This document shows, one piece after another, positions 32,312-41,146 of a stretch of 64,000 nt of DNA. The translations under genes and the position numbers were made by a program. This DNA is from Bacteroidales bacterium. GTDB taxonomy: Bacteria; Bacteroidota; Bacteroidia; Bacteroidales; UBA932. The stretch spans positions 1-64,000 of the forward strand of contig JAGBJY010000043.1 of assembly GCA_017934185.1 (NCBI GenBank). The letters run 5' to 3'. The notes under the pieces are model-generated. The model was not told the origin of the DNA. It made no database searches and was given only the letters and a program-made list of their open reading frames with translations. Positions within the stretch are counted from its first letter, which is position 1, and every line of letters begins with the position of its first letter.

Positions 32312-32665
32312 CTAGAGGGACATCTTGAAGAGGCTTAGACCAACGCCTTGCTTGAGAGCAGCGAAGTACAAATCTCCACCAATAATACGTGCGGTGCAGT
32401 CAATAGCGCCATGTCCGGAGGTTTGAGTTACACCTGTTGCTAAATCGGCATGGTATTCACCATCGGCATAGGCAAGATCCTGTTGAATGTCTGCTTGGTA
32501 AATTACTTTCCGCTTACTTCCAAGAATATCTTTCCACGAATCAGAAGTCTCACCTTGGAGGATATAGAAGCGGCCATCTCCCGAATCCGAATCAGCACTG
32601 TCAACAACATTCTTGACGTAGGCTCTTAACGGAGAATCGGTTGAGGCCACGGTCCGGGACGGCAT
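32312..32665 (-). pseudogene. C-terminal fragment of an unrecognised protein
   Basis: An open frame of 117 codons, but its first part (about 32625-32665) is the antisense of the glycosidase fragment at 32622, so the true coding part is probably 32312 to about 32628. The sequence includes DSGDGRFYILQGETSDSWKD, ADGEYHADLATGVTQTSGHG and the end GGDLYFAALKQGVGLSLF. I do not recognise the family. A proper terminator follows it, so it looks like the 3' end of a real gene cut off by a deletion or insertion. Confidence 0.5.
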
Positions 32666-33182
32666 TGTCTATCTTGACCGCACATGGAACAAAGCCGATG
32701 TCATAGAACTTCGGCTCCCCATGCCTGTCCAGACGGAAGAGTGGTACGACCGCGCCTGGTCCGTTGTGCGCGGACCGCTGGTGTATGCTCTGAAAATGGA
32801 CGAAAACTGGTCTTGGAAGCCCTTCCAGGGCCGGGACCGCCATTACGGGGAAGGCGCCTGGGAAGTGACATCGGCCACGCCCTGGAACTACTGCCTCATG
32901 CGCGACAGCTTCAAGGCCGAAGACTGCGTAGTGGAGGAGCGCATCCCCTCCGGAACCTATCCCTGGAACCTTCAGAACGCCCCGGTGCACCTGCATGTGC
33001 CCGCCCGCACCCTGCCGCACTGGACCCATATCGATTCTGTGGCCTTCTGGACCGAAGAGGGCAACGACACGGGCAGCGAGCTCACGCTGGACCTGGTTCC
33101 CTATGGCTGTACAACGCTAAGAATTGCCGCTTTCCCCACCAGGATTGTCCCCTGGAACCTGAAATTCCGGGAAATATACTAA
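32622..33182 (+). pseudogene. C-terminal fragment of a GH127/DUF1680-like glycosidase
   Basis: The frame opens at 32622 after a stop and reads ALNGESVEATVRDGIVYLDR, then ADVIELRLPMPV, VVRGPLVYALKMDENW and a closing Trp-rich part ending NLKFREIY. VRGPLVYALK following a KADVIELRLPMP strand is typical of the C-terminal beta-domain of DUF1680/GH127 beta-L-arabinofuranosidases. No start, no signal and no catalytic barrel remain. The stop overlaps tail to tail with the ATPase gene at 33179. Confidence 0.65.
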
Positions 33183-34768
33183 GCACGGGCCATTCGCTCA
33201 ATGCGGCAAATGTGTTTTTTGTCGGCCGGATTGTAATTGATACCCACCAGCACGATGTCTCCTGTAAGGGACTTCAAGGATTCTGGGTAGTTCTTGTTCA
33301 GGATTTGGGTTATAGCACCGCTGGCTGATTGAGCGTATTTCAGTTCTACAACCATTGCCGGCTTGTCAGATCCTGCAATGGGGAGAAAAACAAGATCGGC
33401 GAAACCTTTCCCGCTGGGGAACTCTCTTATTACATTATAATACCTTCTAGCAGAATAATATGCGATGGTAACAGCGCAACTTAGAGAGTTCTCATTATTG
33501 TACTGGAGGATAGACGTGTTCTCCTGGTGGACTTGTTCTAAAGCTTGAGCAACAGCTTCTTCATCGCCGGATAAAGTGGAAGATAACAGGGATTCCGAAT
33601 TGCGGAGTGCTGTGGCAACATGCTCCCACGATGTGTCTTCCACGGCGTTCTGGAGTTCCTCGGAGATTTCATAATTGGGAATGTAGGCTGTCCTGTCACC
33701 AGGGTTGTAGCCTAAATAGCCCAGGTGGATGAGGAGGGTCAGGACATCATCCCTGCTGCGGATACTGTTAAAGTCATTCTGGAACTTTGTGGGATTCACA
33801 AATACCCGTTCTCCTCCCAGCATGGCGATTACGGAATCCTTGAGACCGTCGAAATTCATGGAAATGTAATCCCGGATGTCCTCATAGGTGGAGGTCATGG
33901 CCCAAAAGTCGCCGAAAGCCTTGAATTCGATGGCTTTCATCACGGAATTGGGGTTGTATACCGAACCGGTGAACGGCAGGTGGTAGCCGTCGTACCATCG
34001 CTTCATCTCAGAGAAGGAGATGTCGTGCCGTTTGCACAATGACTGGACCTCATCTTCCGTAAACCCGAAATACGGAGCCATTCTTCCCGGCATGACCATG
34101 GTATACTCGCTGAAATTATTCAGGGCCGATTGTGTCCCATATTTCTTGATGGGAAGGATTCCGGTCATGTAAACACCTTCAAATACACGGCCTGTGATAT
34201 CCCCCTTGAACAAAGAGCGGAGCAGCCTTACATAGTCGTCAAAAGCCTGCTCATCTCTTTTCAGCTCCCGGCAAACGGCGTCCCACTCATCAATGATGAA
34301 GATAAATCGTTCTCCTGTTAACAGATTGACCTGACTTAATCCTTCGGAAAGATGGAGACTGGTGTCAATGTGGACGCCGAACAGGACATTCAGTTCCTCA
34401 TTGATGCTTCGCATGATGAAGGGGACAATCTCCCTGGAATCCCGGCATTGCATCAGCACTGAAGTCATGTCAAGGTAAATGACATTGTGCTTGTTCAGGT
34501 GTGTCTCGAAGTGGGCCGATGAGGCTATTTTCAAACCGGCAAACAGGTCCCTTGAGTCGCAGCTTTTATCAAAATAAGCCGATAGCATGCGCGAAGCCAT
34601 GCTTTTGCCGAACCGCCGGGGGCGGCTGACGCAAAAGAGACTGTTTGCCGTATCCAGGTTCGAGGAGAATTCCTCAATAAGCATGGATTTATCCACGTAT
34701 TCCCCCCGGATGACACGAGCGAAATCTTGATTTCCCGGATTGATGTATCTTCCCATACGGCAAAGCAT
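33179..34768 (-). CDS. AAA-ATPase-like protein with PD-(D/E)XK nuclease domain, second copy
   Basis: 529 residues from the ATG at 34768, or 525 from 34756 (MGRYINPGN, the more usual family start). A TATGTTTG element lies 9 bases upstream of the first ATG. Features: EYVDKSMLIEEF, Walker A CVSRPRRFGKSMASRML, Walker B IFIIDEWDAVC, MTGILPIKKYGTQSALNNF and the C-terminal nuclease motif KGFADLVFLP...PAMVVELKYAQSA. It is the subtype with EWDA instead of EYDA and differs clearly from the gene at 30067, so it is not a recent duplicate. Function unknown. Confidence 0.87.
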   Translation of the reverse strand: MLCRMGRYINPGNQDFARVIRGEYVDKSMLIEEFSSNLDTANSLFCVSRPRRFGKSMASRMLSAYFDKSCDSRDLFAGLKIASSAHFETHLNKHNVIYLDMTSVLMQCRDSREIVPFIMRSINEELNVLFGVHIDTSLHLSEGLSQVNLLTGERFIFIIDEWDAVCRELKRDEQAFDDYVRLLRSLFKGDITGRVFEGVYMTGILPIKKYGTQSALNNFSEYTMVMPGRMAPYFGFTEDEVQSLCKRHDISFSEMKRWYDGYHLPFTGSVYNPNSVMKAIEFKAFGDFWAMTSTYEDIRDYISMNFDGLKDSVIAMLGGERVFVNPTKFQNDFNSIRSRDDVLTLLIHLGYLGYNPGDRTAYIPNYEISEELQNAVEDTSWEHVATALRNSESLLSSTLSGDEEAVAQALEQVHQENTSILQYNNENSLSCAVTIAYYSARRYYNVIREFPSGKGFADLVFLPIAGSDKPAMVVELKYAQSASGAITQILNKNYPESLKSLTGDIVLVGINYNPADKKHICRIERMARA

Positions 34769-34799
34769 TTACAGATGCAAACATACAAAAAAAACCGGA

Positions 34800-36479
34800 T
34801 TATTCCATCAGCTTCTTGTACTTGAAGCGCTTGGGGGCGGCATCCGGTCCCAGGCGCAGTTTGCGGTTGGCCTCGTATTCCTGGTAGTTGCCCTCGAAGA
34901 ATACCACTTTCCCTTCCCCTTCGTAGGCGAGGATGTGGGTGGCGATACGGTCCAGGAACCAGCGGTCATGGCTCACCACTACGGCGCAGCCCGCGAAGTT
35001 CTCCAGGCCCTCCTCCAGGGCGCGGATGGTGTTCACGTCCACGTCGTTGGTGGGTTCGTCCAAAAGGAGCACATTGCCTTCGTCCTTGAGGGTGAGGGCC
35101 AGGTGCAGGCGGTTGCGTTCGCCGCCGGAAAGGACGCCGCACTTCTTCTCCTGGTCGGCCCCTGAGAAGTTGAAGCGGGATACCCAGGCGCGGGCATTCA
35201 CGTCGCGGCCGCCCATACGCACCCATTCGGAATTGCCGGCAATGGTCTCATACACCGTTTTGTCCGGGTCTATTGAACGGTGCTGCTGGTCTACATAGGC
35301 AATCTTGGCGGTTTCCCCAATCTCAATGGAGCCGCTGTCGGGCTCCTCAATGCCCATGATGAGGCGGAACAGCGTAGTTTTACCGGCGCCGTTAGGGCCG
35401 ATGACGCCCACAATGCCTGCCGGCGGCAGCTCGAAGCTCAGGTGCTCGAACAGCAGCTTGTCCCCATAGGCCTTGGAAACGTCGTTGAAACGGATAACTT
35501 TGTTTCCGAGGTGCGGGCCGCTCGGGATGTAGATTTCGAGGTTGGCTTCCTTCTGCTTGGTATCGGCCGATGCCAGCTTCTCATAGGCGCCAAGACGGGC
35601 CTTCTGCTTGGCCTGGCGGGCCTTGGGGGCCATGCGCACCCACTCCAGTTCCCGCTCCAGGGTTTTGCGGCGCTTGCTTTCGGCCTTCTCTTCGGCGGCC
35701 AGGCGTTTGGTTTTCTGGTCCAGCCAGGAGGAGTAATTGCCCTTCCAGGGAATGCCTTCGCCGCGGTCCAGTTCCAGGATCCAGCCGGCCACATTGTCCA
35801 GGAAATAGCTGTCGTGGGTGACGGCAATCACTGTTCCTTTGTACTGTTGCAGGTGGGCTTCCAGCCATTGGATGGATTCGGTGTCCAGGTGGTTCGTGGG
35901 CTCATCCAGCAGCAGCACGTCCGGCTCTTGAAGGAGCAGACGGCACAGGGCCACGCGGCGGCGCTCTCCGCCGGATAATTCTTTGATTTTCTGCTCGGAA
36001 GGAGGGCACTGCAGGGCGTCCATGGCGCGTTCCAGCTTGGCGTCTATCTCCCAGCCGTCCAGGTGGTCAATCTGCTCGGTGAGCTCTCCCTGACGCTCGA
36101 TAAGGCGGGCCATTTCATCGTCCCCCATCGGCTCCATGAACTTGAGGGAAATGTCGTTGTACTCCTGGAGGATGTCCATCACTTCCTGAACGCCCTCCTG
36201 AACTACTTCCAGCACGGTTTTCTCCGGGTCCATTTGCGGTTCCTGTTCCAGGTAACCTACGGAATAGCCAGGGGCCCACACCACTTCACCTTTGTAAGAT
36301 TTCTCCACCCCGGCGATAATCTTAAGGAGCGTGGATTTACCCGACCCGTTGAGGCCGATGATGCCAATCTTGGCTCCGTAGAAAAAGCTCAGGTAGATGT
36401 CTTTGAGGATGACCTTGTTATTGTGGGGAAGCACTTTCCCCACGCCGTTCATCGAGAAGATAATGGTTTCGTCTGCCAT
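34800..36479 (-). CDS. ettA: Energy-dependent translational throttle protein EttA (ABC-F)
   Basis: 559 residues with two ABC domains and no membrane segment. First domain: Walker A GLNGSGKSTLL, signature LSGGERRRVALCRLLL, Walker B VLLLDEPTNHLD. A linker rich in Lys/Arg/Glu (about 245-310) follows, then Walker A GPNGAGKTTLF, signature LSGGERNRLHLAL and Walker B VLLLDEPTNDVD. ABC-F proteins of the EttA type bind the ribosomal E site and tune translation to energy state. It starts 6 bases after the MORN gene stop and shares its transcript. Confidence 0.95.
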   Translation of the reverse strand: MADETIIFSMNGVGKVLPHNNKVILKDIYLSFFYGAKIGIIGLNGSGKSTLLKIIAGVEKSYKGEVVWAPGYSVGYLEQEPQMDPEKTVLEVVQEGVQEVMDILQEYNDISLKFMEPMGDDEMARLIERQGELTEQIDHLDGWEIDAKLERAMDALQCPPSEQKIKELSGGERRRVALCRLLLQEPDVLLLDEPTNHLDTESIQWLEAHLQQYKGTVIAVTHDSYFLDNVAGWILELDRGEGIPWKGNYSSWLDQKTKRLAAEEKAESKRRKTLERELEWVRMAPKARQAKQKARLGAYEKLASADTKQKEANLEIYIPSGPHLGNKVIRFNDVSKAYGDKLLFEHLSFELPPAGIVGVIGPNGAGKTTLFRLIMGIEEPDSGSIEIGETAKIAYVDQQHRSIDPDKTVYETIAGNSEWVRMGGRDVNARAWVSRFNFSGADQEKKCGVLSGGERNRLHLALTLKDEGNVLLLDEPTNDVDVNTIRALEEGLENFAGCAVVVSHDRWFLDRIATHILAYEGEGKVVFFEGNYQEYEANRKLRLGPDAAPKRFKYKKLME

Positions 36480-36485
36480 AGGGTG

Positions 36486-37823
36486 TTATGCTTTGGGCCA
36501 GTGGATATGCAGGTAGTATTCGGTGCCGTCGTAGACGCAGCCGTCGCTCCATTCACGGCCTTCAATTTCGTTGTAATAGTTGAGGGTTTCACCGGGGAAG
36601 AGGATGCGGGTTTCCCTCCTCCAGCAAAAGTGGATGGCGTTTTTGGTGACGCGGTCTATTCTCATGCCGCCAAAGCCGGAGAAGTGGACCGCTCCTACCT
36701 TCGCTTCCAGTTTTTCCTGCGAATGGAAGTCTTTGTCTTTGCTGTACACCTCCCATTCCGACTCGGTTTGGTTAATCTCCAGCCAGATGGGGGCCTCCGG
36801 GGCTTCCTCTTCCTGGAATTCCCCTTTGTACCACTGTCCTTCCTGGCACAGATCTCCCGTAGAAAGGATGCCGTGGCCGTGCAGAAGGCCGTTTTTGAAG
36901 GAGCCCTCGTAGCGGCGGCCTTTCGTGTCGTAGGAGTTGCCGTAGAGGACGCCCTTTCCGTGGGGCAGGTTCTCCTGCAGGGGGCCTTCATAAATCCACT
37001 GGCCGTGGTTATAGTCTACGCGCTCATCCCAAATGCAGGCATCCAGGAGGGCATTGGTGCCGAAAGGATCCGGCAGCTGCCCCTTTTTGCAGGTGATACG
37101 GCTGTAGCCGGCCTTTTCCTCTTTGAGGGTACCATTCTCCCAGCGCTGTTCCAGGAGCCTTCCCTGAGGGGTGTGCACATCTGCGTAGCCGTCGTAAGGT
37201 TTCAAACCCTTGAGCGGATAGTTATGATAGGACATGTAGGTGCCGTCCGGCAGGGTGACGTGGCCGCTGAGGGCCGGGTCATAATAGGCGCCTTCGTAAT
37301 TGTTGGCCTCCATTTTGCCCCCTTCGGCAACAATTTCAGTTCCGTCATTAAGAACAACGCTCAGGCGTTTGAGGTCTTCCGAGGAGCTCCGGTTTTCAAA
37401 GGTGTAGGAGGCTATTTCCAGTTCCTGCACTTTTTTGCCCTCAAACCACTCTATGGCGTAGGGTTGATCGGCCAGAACCACTTCCAGACCGTGGCGCTTG
37501 TTTCTTAAGAACGAAGAAATGGTGTCCGGAGCACCGGGATGCTTTACCAGGAAAACGCCCAGGAGGTCCATCACCTCCAGGTCTGAGGAAGTAACAATCC
37601 AGGCTTTTTCGATGGCGGAACCGTCGGCAAACGTGTACGTCCCGTCCGCGCAATAGCAGGGGCCGCTGATGTGGGCAAAACTAAGGTGGAAATAGCCTTC
37701 AAAACGGTCTCCGTTCTTATACAGGACCTTGCCCTTTCCAATAGGGCCCTGAAGCTCCTCGCGGATGGTGTCCTTGAACTGAAAGTTGCCGATGTATTCG
37801 TTCCCGGTCTTCTGATTGGTCAT
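36486..37823 (-). CDS. MORN-repeat protein
   Basis: 445 residues with repeated MORN-like blocks: GPIGKGKVLYKNGDRFEGYF (about 27-46), GHVTLPDGTYMSYH, QWIYEGPLQENLPHGKGVLY, RRYEGSFKNGLLHGHGIL and GQWYKGEFQ. No signal peptide, so cytoplasmic. MORN repeats form beta-hairpin sheets that in eukaryotes contact membranes and proteins; bacterial roles are mostly unknown. It has its own promoter and leads directly into ettA, an arrangement that suggests co-expression but not a shared mechanism. Confidence 0.8.
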   Translation of the reverse strand: MTNQKTGNEYIGNFQFKDTIREELQGPIGKGKVLYKNGDRFEGYFHLSFAHISGPCYCADGTYTFADGSAIEKAWIVTSSDLEVMDLLGVFLVKHPGAPDTISSFLRNKRHGLEVVLADQPYAIEWFEGKKVQELEIASYTFENRSSSEDLKRLSVVLNDGTEIVAEGGKMEANNYEGAYYDPALSGHVTLPDGTYMSYHNYPLKGLKPYDGYADVHTPQGRLLEQRWENGTLKEEKAGYSRITCKKGQLPDPFGTNALLDACIWDERVDYNHGQWIYEGPLQENLPHGKGVLYGNSYDTKGRRYEGSFKNGLLHGHGILSTGDLCQEGQWYKGEFQEEEAPEAPIWLEINQTESEWEVYSKDKDFHSQEKLEAKVGAVHFSGFGGMRIDRVTKNAIHFCWRRETRILFPGETLNYYNEIEGREWSDGCVYDGTEYYLHIHWPKA

Positions 37824-37842
37824 AGCGTTTGTGTCTTTTTTG

Positions 37843-37872
37843 CAAAGATAGAACTATTTTGCAAAAAACAAA
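37843..37872 (-). promoter_or_regulatory. Promoter of the MORN-ettA unit
   Basis: Minus-strand TTTG (37869-37872) and TATCTTTG (37843-37850) are 18 bases apart, 19 bases before the MORN ATG. Confidence 0.7.
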
Positions 37873-37875
37873 GGC

Positions 37876-39144
37876 TTAGTTGCTGCGGAAGAGATCGCGG
37901 GAGGGGAGTTGGGCCGAAAAGCGGCTGCGGAGGTTGCGCACCAGGGCCGAAGTGTTGCGGGAGAAGCGGGAGCCGCGCCAGGTGGAGGTGTTGGTTACCA
38001 GCACCCAGCACTGCCCGTCCGGGAAGGTCTTGATAAGGGCCGATGTGCCGGCAAACGAGCCGGTGCGGGTCCATTCCCCGTCCGGGCGGCAGTCCAGCCA
38101 GCCCAGGGCATAGGTGTCGTCGTCATAGTACACGGTCATCTGACGCACGCTGAAGGGCTCAAGAAGGTCCGGCACGGGGCCGCGTCCGTCGATGGACGCC
38201 ACCAGACGGGCCAGTTCCACGGTGCTGCCCGTCCATCCGCCCGCGCCGTACAGACCGGAGATGTAGTTGCCGCCGTAGGGACGGTCTACCTGGGCGTATT
38301 TCCCGTCAAAGGAAGGAACTTTGGGGTCATCGGCCTGGGTATAATAGCGGCTTTCGCCGGGAAGGCGGTCTTTGAGGTAGTCCCCGCCCAGGCGGAAGTT
38401 GTGGCAGCGGGCCGGCGCAAATACCCGGGTTTGCATATAGTCATTGTAGGACATGCCGGAGGCCTTTTCAATGATGAGCGACAGCAGCAGGTAACCGAAA
38501 TTGGAGTACTCATGCGAGGTGCCGGGCTCGAAGGCAAGGCGTCGGCCCAGCTCTTTCCGCACCAGAAAATCGCTGGAGGGAGGCGCTGAAAGCCCATGGT
38601 TGCGCATGAACTTGAGGGTGGAGAACATGACGTCGCCGCCCCGCTGGGAAAAGCCGCCCTGATGGCGCAGGAGCTGCCCTACCGTGATAAGGTAATAATT
38701 GTCGTCGCGGATGCAGCTGTCGTACTCCTTAAGAATGCCAAAGGGGCCGAAGACGGGGGTTTCCAGATTCAGCCTGCCCTCTTCCTGCAGCCGCATGATG
38801 CCAATGGCCGTAAGGAGCTTGGAGACACTGGCAAGGCGGAGGGTGGTGCCGGGGGTCATGGGGGTGGACGCATCGGCCTTGCCGTAGCCGCGGGCGTAGA
38901 GGAGGGAATCGTTTCGCATCACCGCCAGGGAAAGCCCGTGGAGGGACCAGAAATTCATGAAGGAATCTACCGCGGCGTCCATTTCCGGCAGGCTGGACAG
39001 CGCATTGTCCGGGTTCAGCTCCTCAATCCACTCGGGAATCACCTCCGGAACCACTGTGGGCTCGGTTTGTCCGCGAAGGCGCAGCCAGAAGCCCCCGGCG
39101 AGGGCCAGGAGCGCTACCAGCAGTATGAGGACGCCTTTTTTCAA
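37876..39144 (-). CDS. Serine hydrolase, class C beta-lactamase/penicillin-binding-like
   Basis: 422 residues starting at a TTG that overlaps the previous stop (TTGA), with an N-terminal hydrophobic anchor (VLILLVALLALAGGFWL). The beta-lactamase fold carries SVSKLLTAIG (SxxK nucleophile, about residue 105) and HEYSNFGYLL (YxN), with a later TGSFAGT-type motif. Such proteins are usually esterases or D-Ala-D-Ala peptidases rather than drug hydrolases. It is the last gene of a minus-strand operon starting at 43744. The TTG start is unusual but no ATG gives the signal anchor. Confidence 0.85.
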   Translation of the reverse strand: MKKGVLILLVALLALAGGFWLRLRGQTEPTVVPEVIPEWIEELNPDNALSSLPEMDAAVDSFMNFWSLHGLSLAVMRNDSLLYARGYGKADASTPMTPGTTLRLASVSKLLTAIGIMRLQEEGRLNLETPVFGPFGILKEYDSCIRDDNYYLITVGQLLRHQGGFSQRGGDVMFSTLKFMRNHGLSAPPSSDFLVRKELGRRLAFEPGTSHEYSNFGYLLLSLIIEKASGMSYNDYMQTRVFAPARCHNFRLGGDYLKDRLPGESRYYTQADDPKVPSFDGKYAQVDRPYGGNYISGLYGAGGWTGSTVELARLVASIDGRGPVPDLLEPFSVRQMTVYYDDDTYALGWLDCRPDGEWTRTGSFAGTSALIKTFPDGQCWVLVTNTSTWRGSRFSRNTSALVRNLRSRFSAQLPSRDLFRSN

Positions 39145-39746
39145 AGAATCTTTCCGGCTTTCCGGCCAAAGTCGATGATGGCATCGGCGGTGCCTTCAAT
39201 GCCCAGGACGGAGGAGTCGATGCACAGGTGGTAATTGTCGGCATGTCCCCAGGCACCGAAAGTGTAATAGTTGTAATAGGTCTCGCGCGTGCGGTCTTTC
39301 TTGCGGATGAGCCTGGATGCTTCTTCCTCTGAAAGGCCTTCGGTTTCCATGAGCCGGTGAATGCGGTACTCCAGGGGCGCGCAGACAAACACGTTGAGGC
39401 AGGCCGACTCCCTTAAAATATAGTCTGCGCAGCGGCCGATGAAGATGGCGCTGCCCTGCCGGGCCAGTTCCTTGATAACGCTGCTCTGCACCTCGAAGAG
39501 CATGTTGTCCGTGGCATAATTGCCCTCCAGATAGCCCGGACGGCCGGAAACAAAGAAGCTGGACATGTTGAACAGGCTCCGCTTTTCCTCGCCGGCAAAG
39601 AGGCTTTTGGAATAACCGTTTTCTTCGGCGGCCTTGCAGATAAGGTTGTTGTCGTAAAAGGGAATGCCCAATTTTTGGCCGATGGCATGGCCTACGAAGC
39701 CTCCGCCACTGCCAAAACTGCGGCCGATGTTGATGATGGTATTCAT
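39141..39746 (-). CDS. Cytidylate kinase-like family protein
   Basis: 201 residues. The N-terminal NIGRSFGSGGGFVGHAIGQKL is the P-loop region of the cytidylate-kinase-like family, followed by IPFYDNNLI, SAIFIGRCADYIL and RKKDRTRETYYNYYTFGAWG. This group is common in Bacteroidetes and Firmicutes next to MATE transporters; its nucleotide substrate is not settled and it is distinct from the housekeeping Cmk. It overlaps both neighbours by 4 bases, so it is translationally coupled. Confidence 0.88.
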   Translation of the reverse strand: MNTIINIGRSFGSGGGFVGHAIGQKLGIPFYDNNLICKAAEENGYSKSLFAGEEKRSLFNMSSFFVSGRPGYLEGNYATDNMLFEVQSSVIKELARQGSAIFIGRCADYILRESACLNVFVCAPLEYRIHRLMETEGLSEEEASRLIRKKDRTRETYYNYYTFGAWGHADNYHLCIDSSVLGIEGTADAIIDFGRKAGKIL

Positions 39747-41143
39747 ATCTGACTTCCTAAAATAGCGGGATCATCCCCGTCTTTGAGCCGCCCCAGCTTC
39801 ACCAGCAGGCTCCAGGCCATGAGGGCGGTGATGACGGATGCGATGGTGTCGGAGATGGGGAAACTGTACCACACGCCCCACTCGCTTTCCATCAGGGGCG
39901 GCAGGATATAGATGCACGGCAGCAGGAAAAGCAGCTGGCGGGACAGGGAGAGGAAAATGGATTTCTTCACCATTCCAAGGCATTGGAACAGGTTGGTGGT
40001 AACCATCTGGAAACCAATGATGGGGAAAGCAATATTCATCTTCCGGAGACCGTGGGCGGCTTTGTCTACCAGCACGGGGTCTGAGGTGAAGATGCGCACC
40101 ACCGGCTCTGAGAGGAATTCGGAGAAGATGAAGCCCACGCAGCACACCAGGGTGGCCCATCCGGCGGTTTTCAGATACACTTCCCGTACACGGCTGTACT
40201 GCCGGGCACCGTAATTATAGCCGGCAATGGGCTGCATACCCTGGTTGAAGCCCATGATAATCATCACAAAGAGGAAACTCACCCGGTTCACGATGCCATA
40301 GGCGCCGATGGCCAGGTCGCCGCCCCATTTCACCAGTTGCTGGTTGATGAACAGTACCACAATGCAGCTGGCCAGGTTCATCAGGAAAGGCCCCATGCCG
40401 ATGGCCAGGGAGTCTTTGGCAATTTTCCAGTCTACCCTGAAAATCTTCCAGGAGCGCGGCAGGTGGAGGAAACGCTTGGGGTTCAGGAAATACCACAGCG
40501 TATAGCCCAGCGCCATGCATTGGCACAGGACGGTGGCCAGGGCGGCTCCCTGGATGCCCATTCTGAGACTGAAAATAAAGATGGGGTCCAGGATGGCATT
40601 GGACGTTACGGTAAAGAGCGTAAGCCCCATGGCCAGCTTGGGATTGCCTGAAGAGCGGACAATGGAATTGAGGCCGAAGTACAGGTGCGTGACGGCATTC
40701 CCCAGGGCAATGATGGTCATGTACTGCCGGGCAAAGGGCAGGGTGGCGTCCGACGCCCCGAAAAAGCGGAGGATGGGGTCCATCCACAGCAGGGTGACCA
40801 GGGTGAAAACTACGCCTGTAAGGATGTTGAGCGTGATGTCGTTGCAGAGCACCTTGCCTGCCACGCTGTAGTTCTTCTGGCCCAGAAGGACGGATATCAT
40901 GGTGGCGGCGCCCACGCCCACCAGCGTACCGAAAGCGGTGGAGATGTTCATGAGCGGGAAAGTGACCGCCAGGCCGGCGATGGACAGGGACCCCACATCG
41001 GCAATATGGCCGATGTAGATGCTGTCCACCATATTATAGAGCGAAGACGCCGTCATGGCTATGATGCCAGGAACGGCGTACTGCTTGATGAGCTGTCCGA
41101 TGGGTTTGGTGCCCAGTTCTGTAGGAATTGCGCTCTGTGCCAT
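39743..41143 (-). CDS. MATE-family multidrug/Na+ antiporter
   Basis: 466 residues with about 12 hydrophobic segments. Typical motifs: QYAVPGIIAMTASSLYNMVD near the N-terminus, YIGHIADVGSLSIAGLAVTFP, GVGAATMISVLLGQ, and in the second half MGFNQGMQPIAGYNYGARQ. It exports cationic compounds or metabolites in exchange for Na+ or H+; the substrate is unknown. It begins 3 bases after the FKBP gene and overlaps the kinase-like gene. Confidence 0.93.
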   Translation of the reverse strand: MAQSAIPTELGTKPIGQLIKQYAVPGIIAMTASSLYNMVDSIYIGHIADVGSLSIAGLAVTFPLMNISTAFGTLVGVGAATMISVLLGQKNYSVAGKVLCNDITLNILTGVVFTLVTLLWMDPILRFFGASDATLPFARQYMTIIALGNAVTHLYFGLNSIVRSSGNPKLAMGLTLFTVTSNAILDPIFIFSLRMGIQGAALATVLCQCMALGYTLWYFLNPKRFLHLPRSWKIFRVDWKIAKDSLAIGMGPFLMNLASCIVVLFINQQLVKWGGDLAIGAYGIVNRVSFLFVMIIMGFNQGMQPIAGYNYGARQYSRVREVYLKTAGWATLVCCVGFIFSEFLSEPVVRIFTSDPVLVDKAAHGLRKMNIAFPIIGFQMVTTNLFQCLGMVKKSIFLSLSRQLLFLLPCIYILPPLMESEWGVWYSFPISDTIASVITALMAWSLLVKLGRLKDGDDPAILGSQI

Positions 41144-41146
41144 GGG

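Noticed and set aside
37876..39144. Beta-lactam resistance gene
   Set aside because: The SxxK and YxN motifs fit the broad serine hydrolase family; nothing points to a true class C beta-lactamase.
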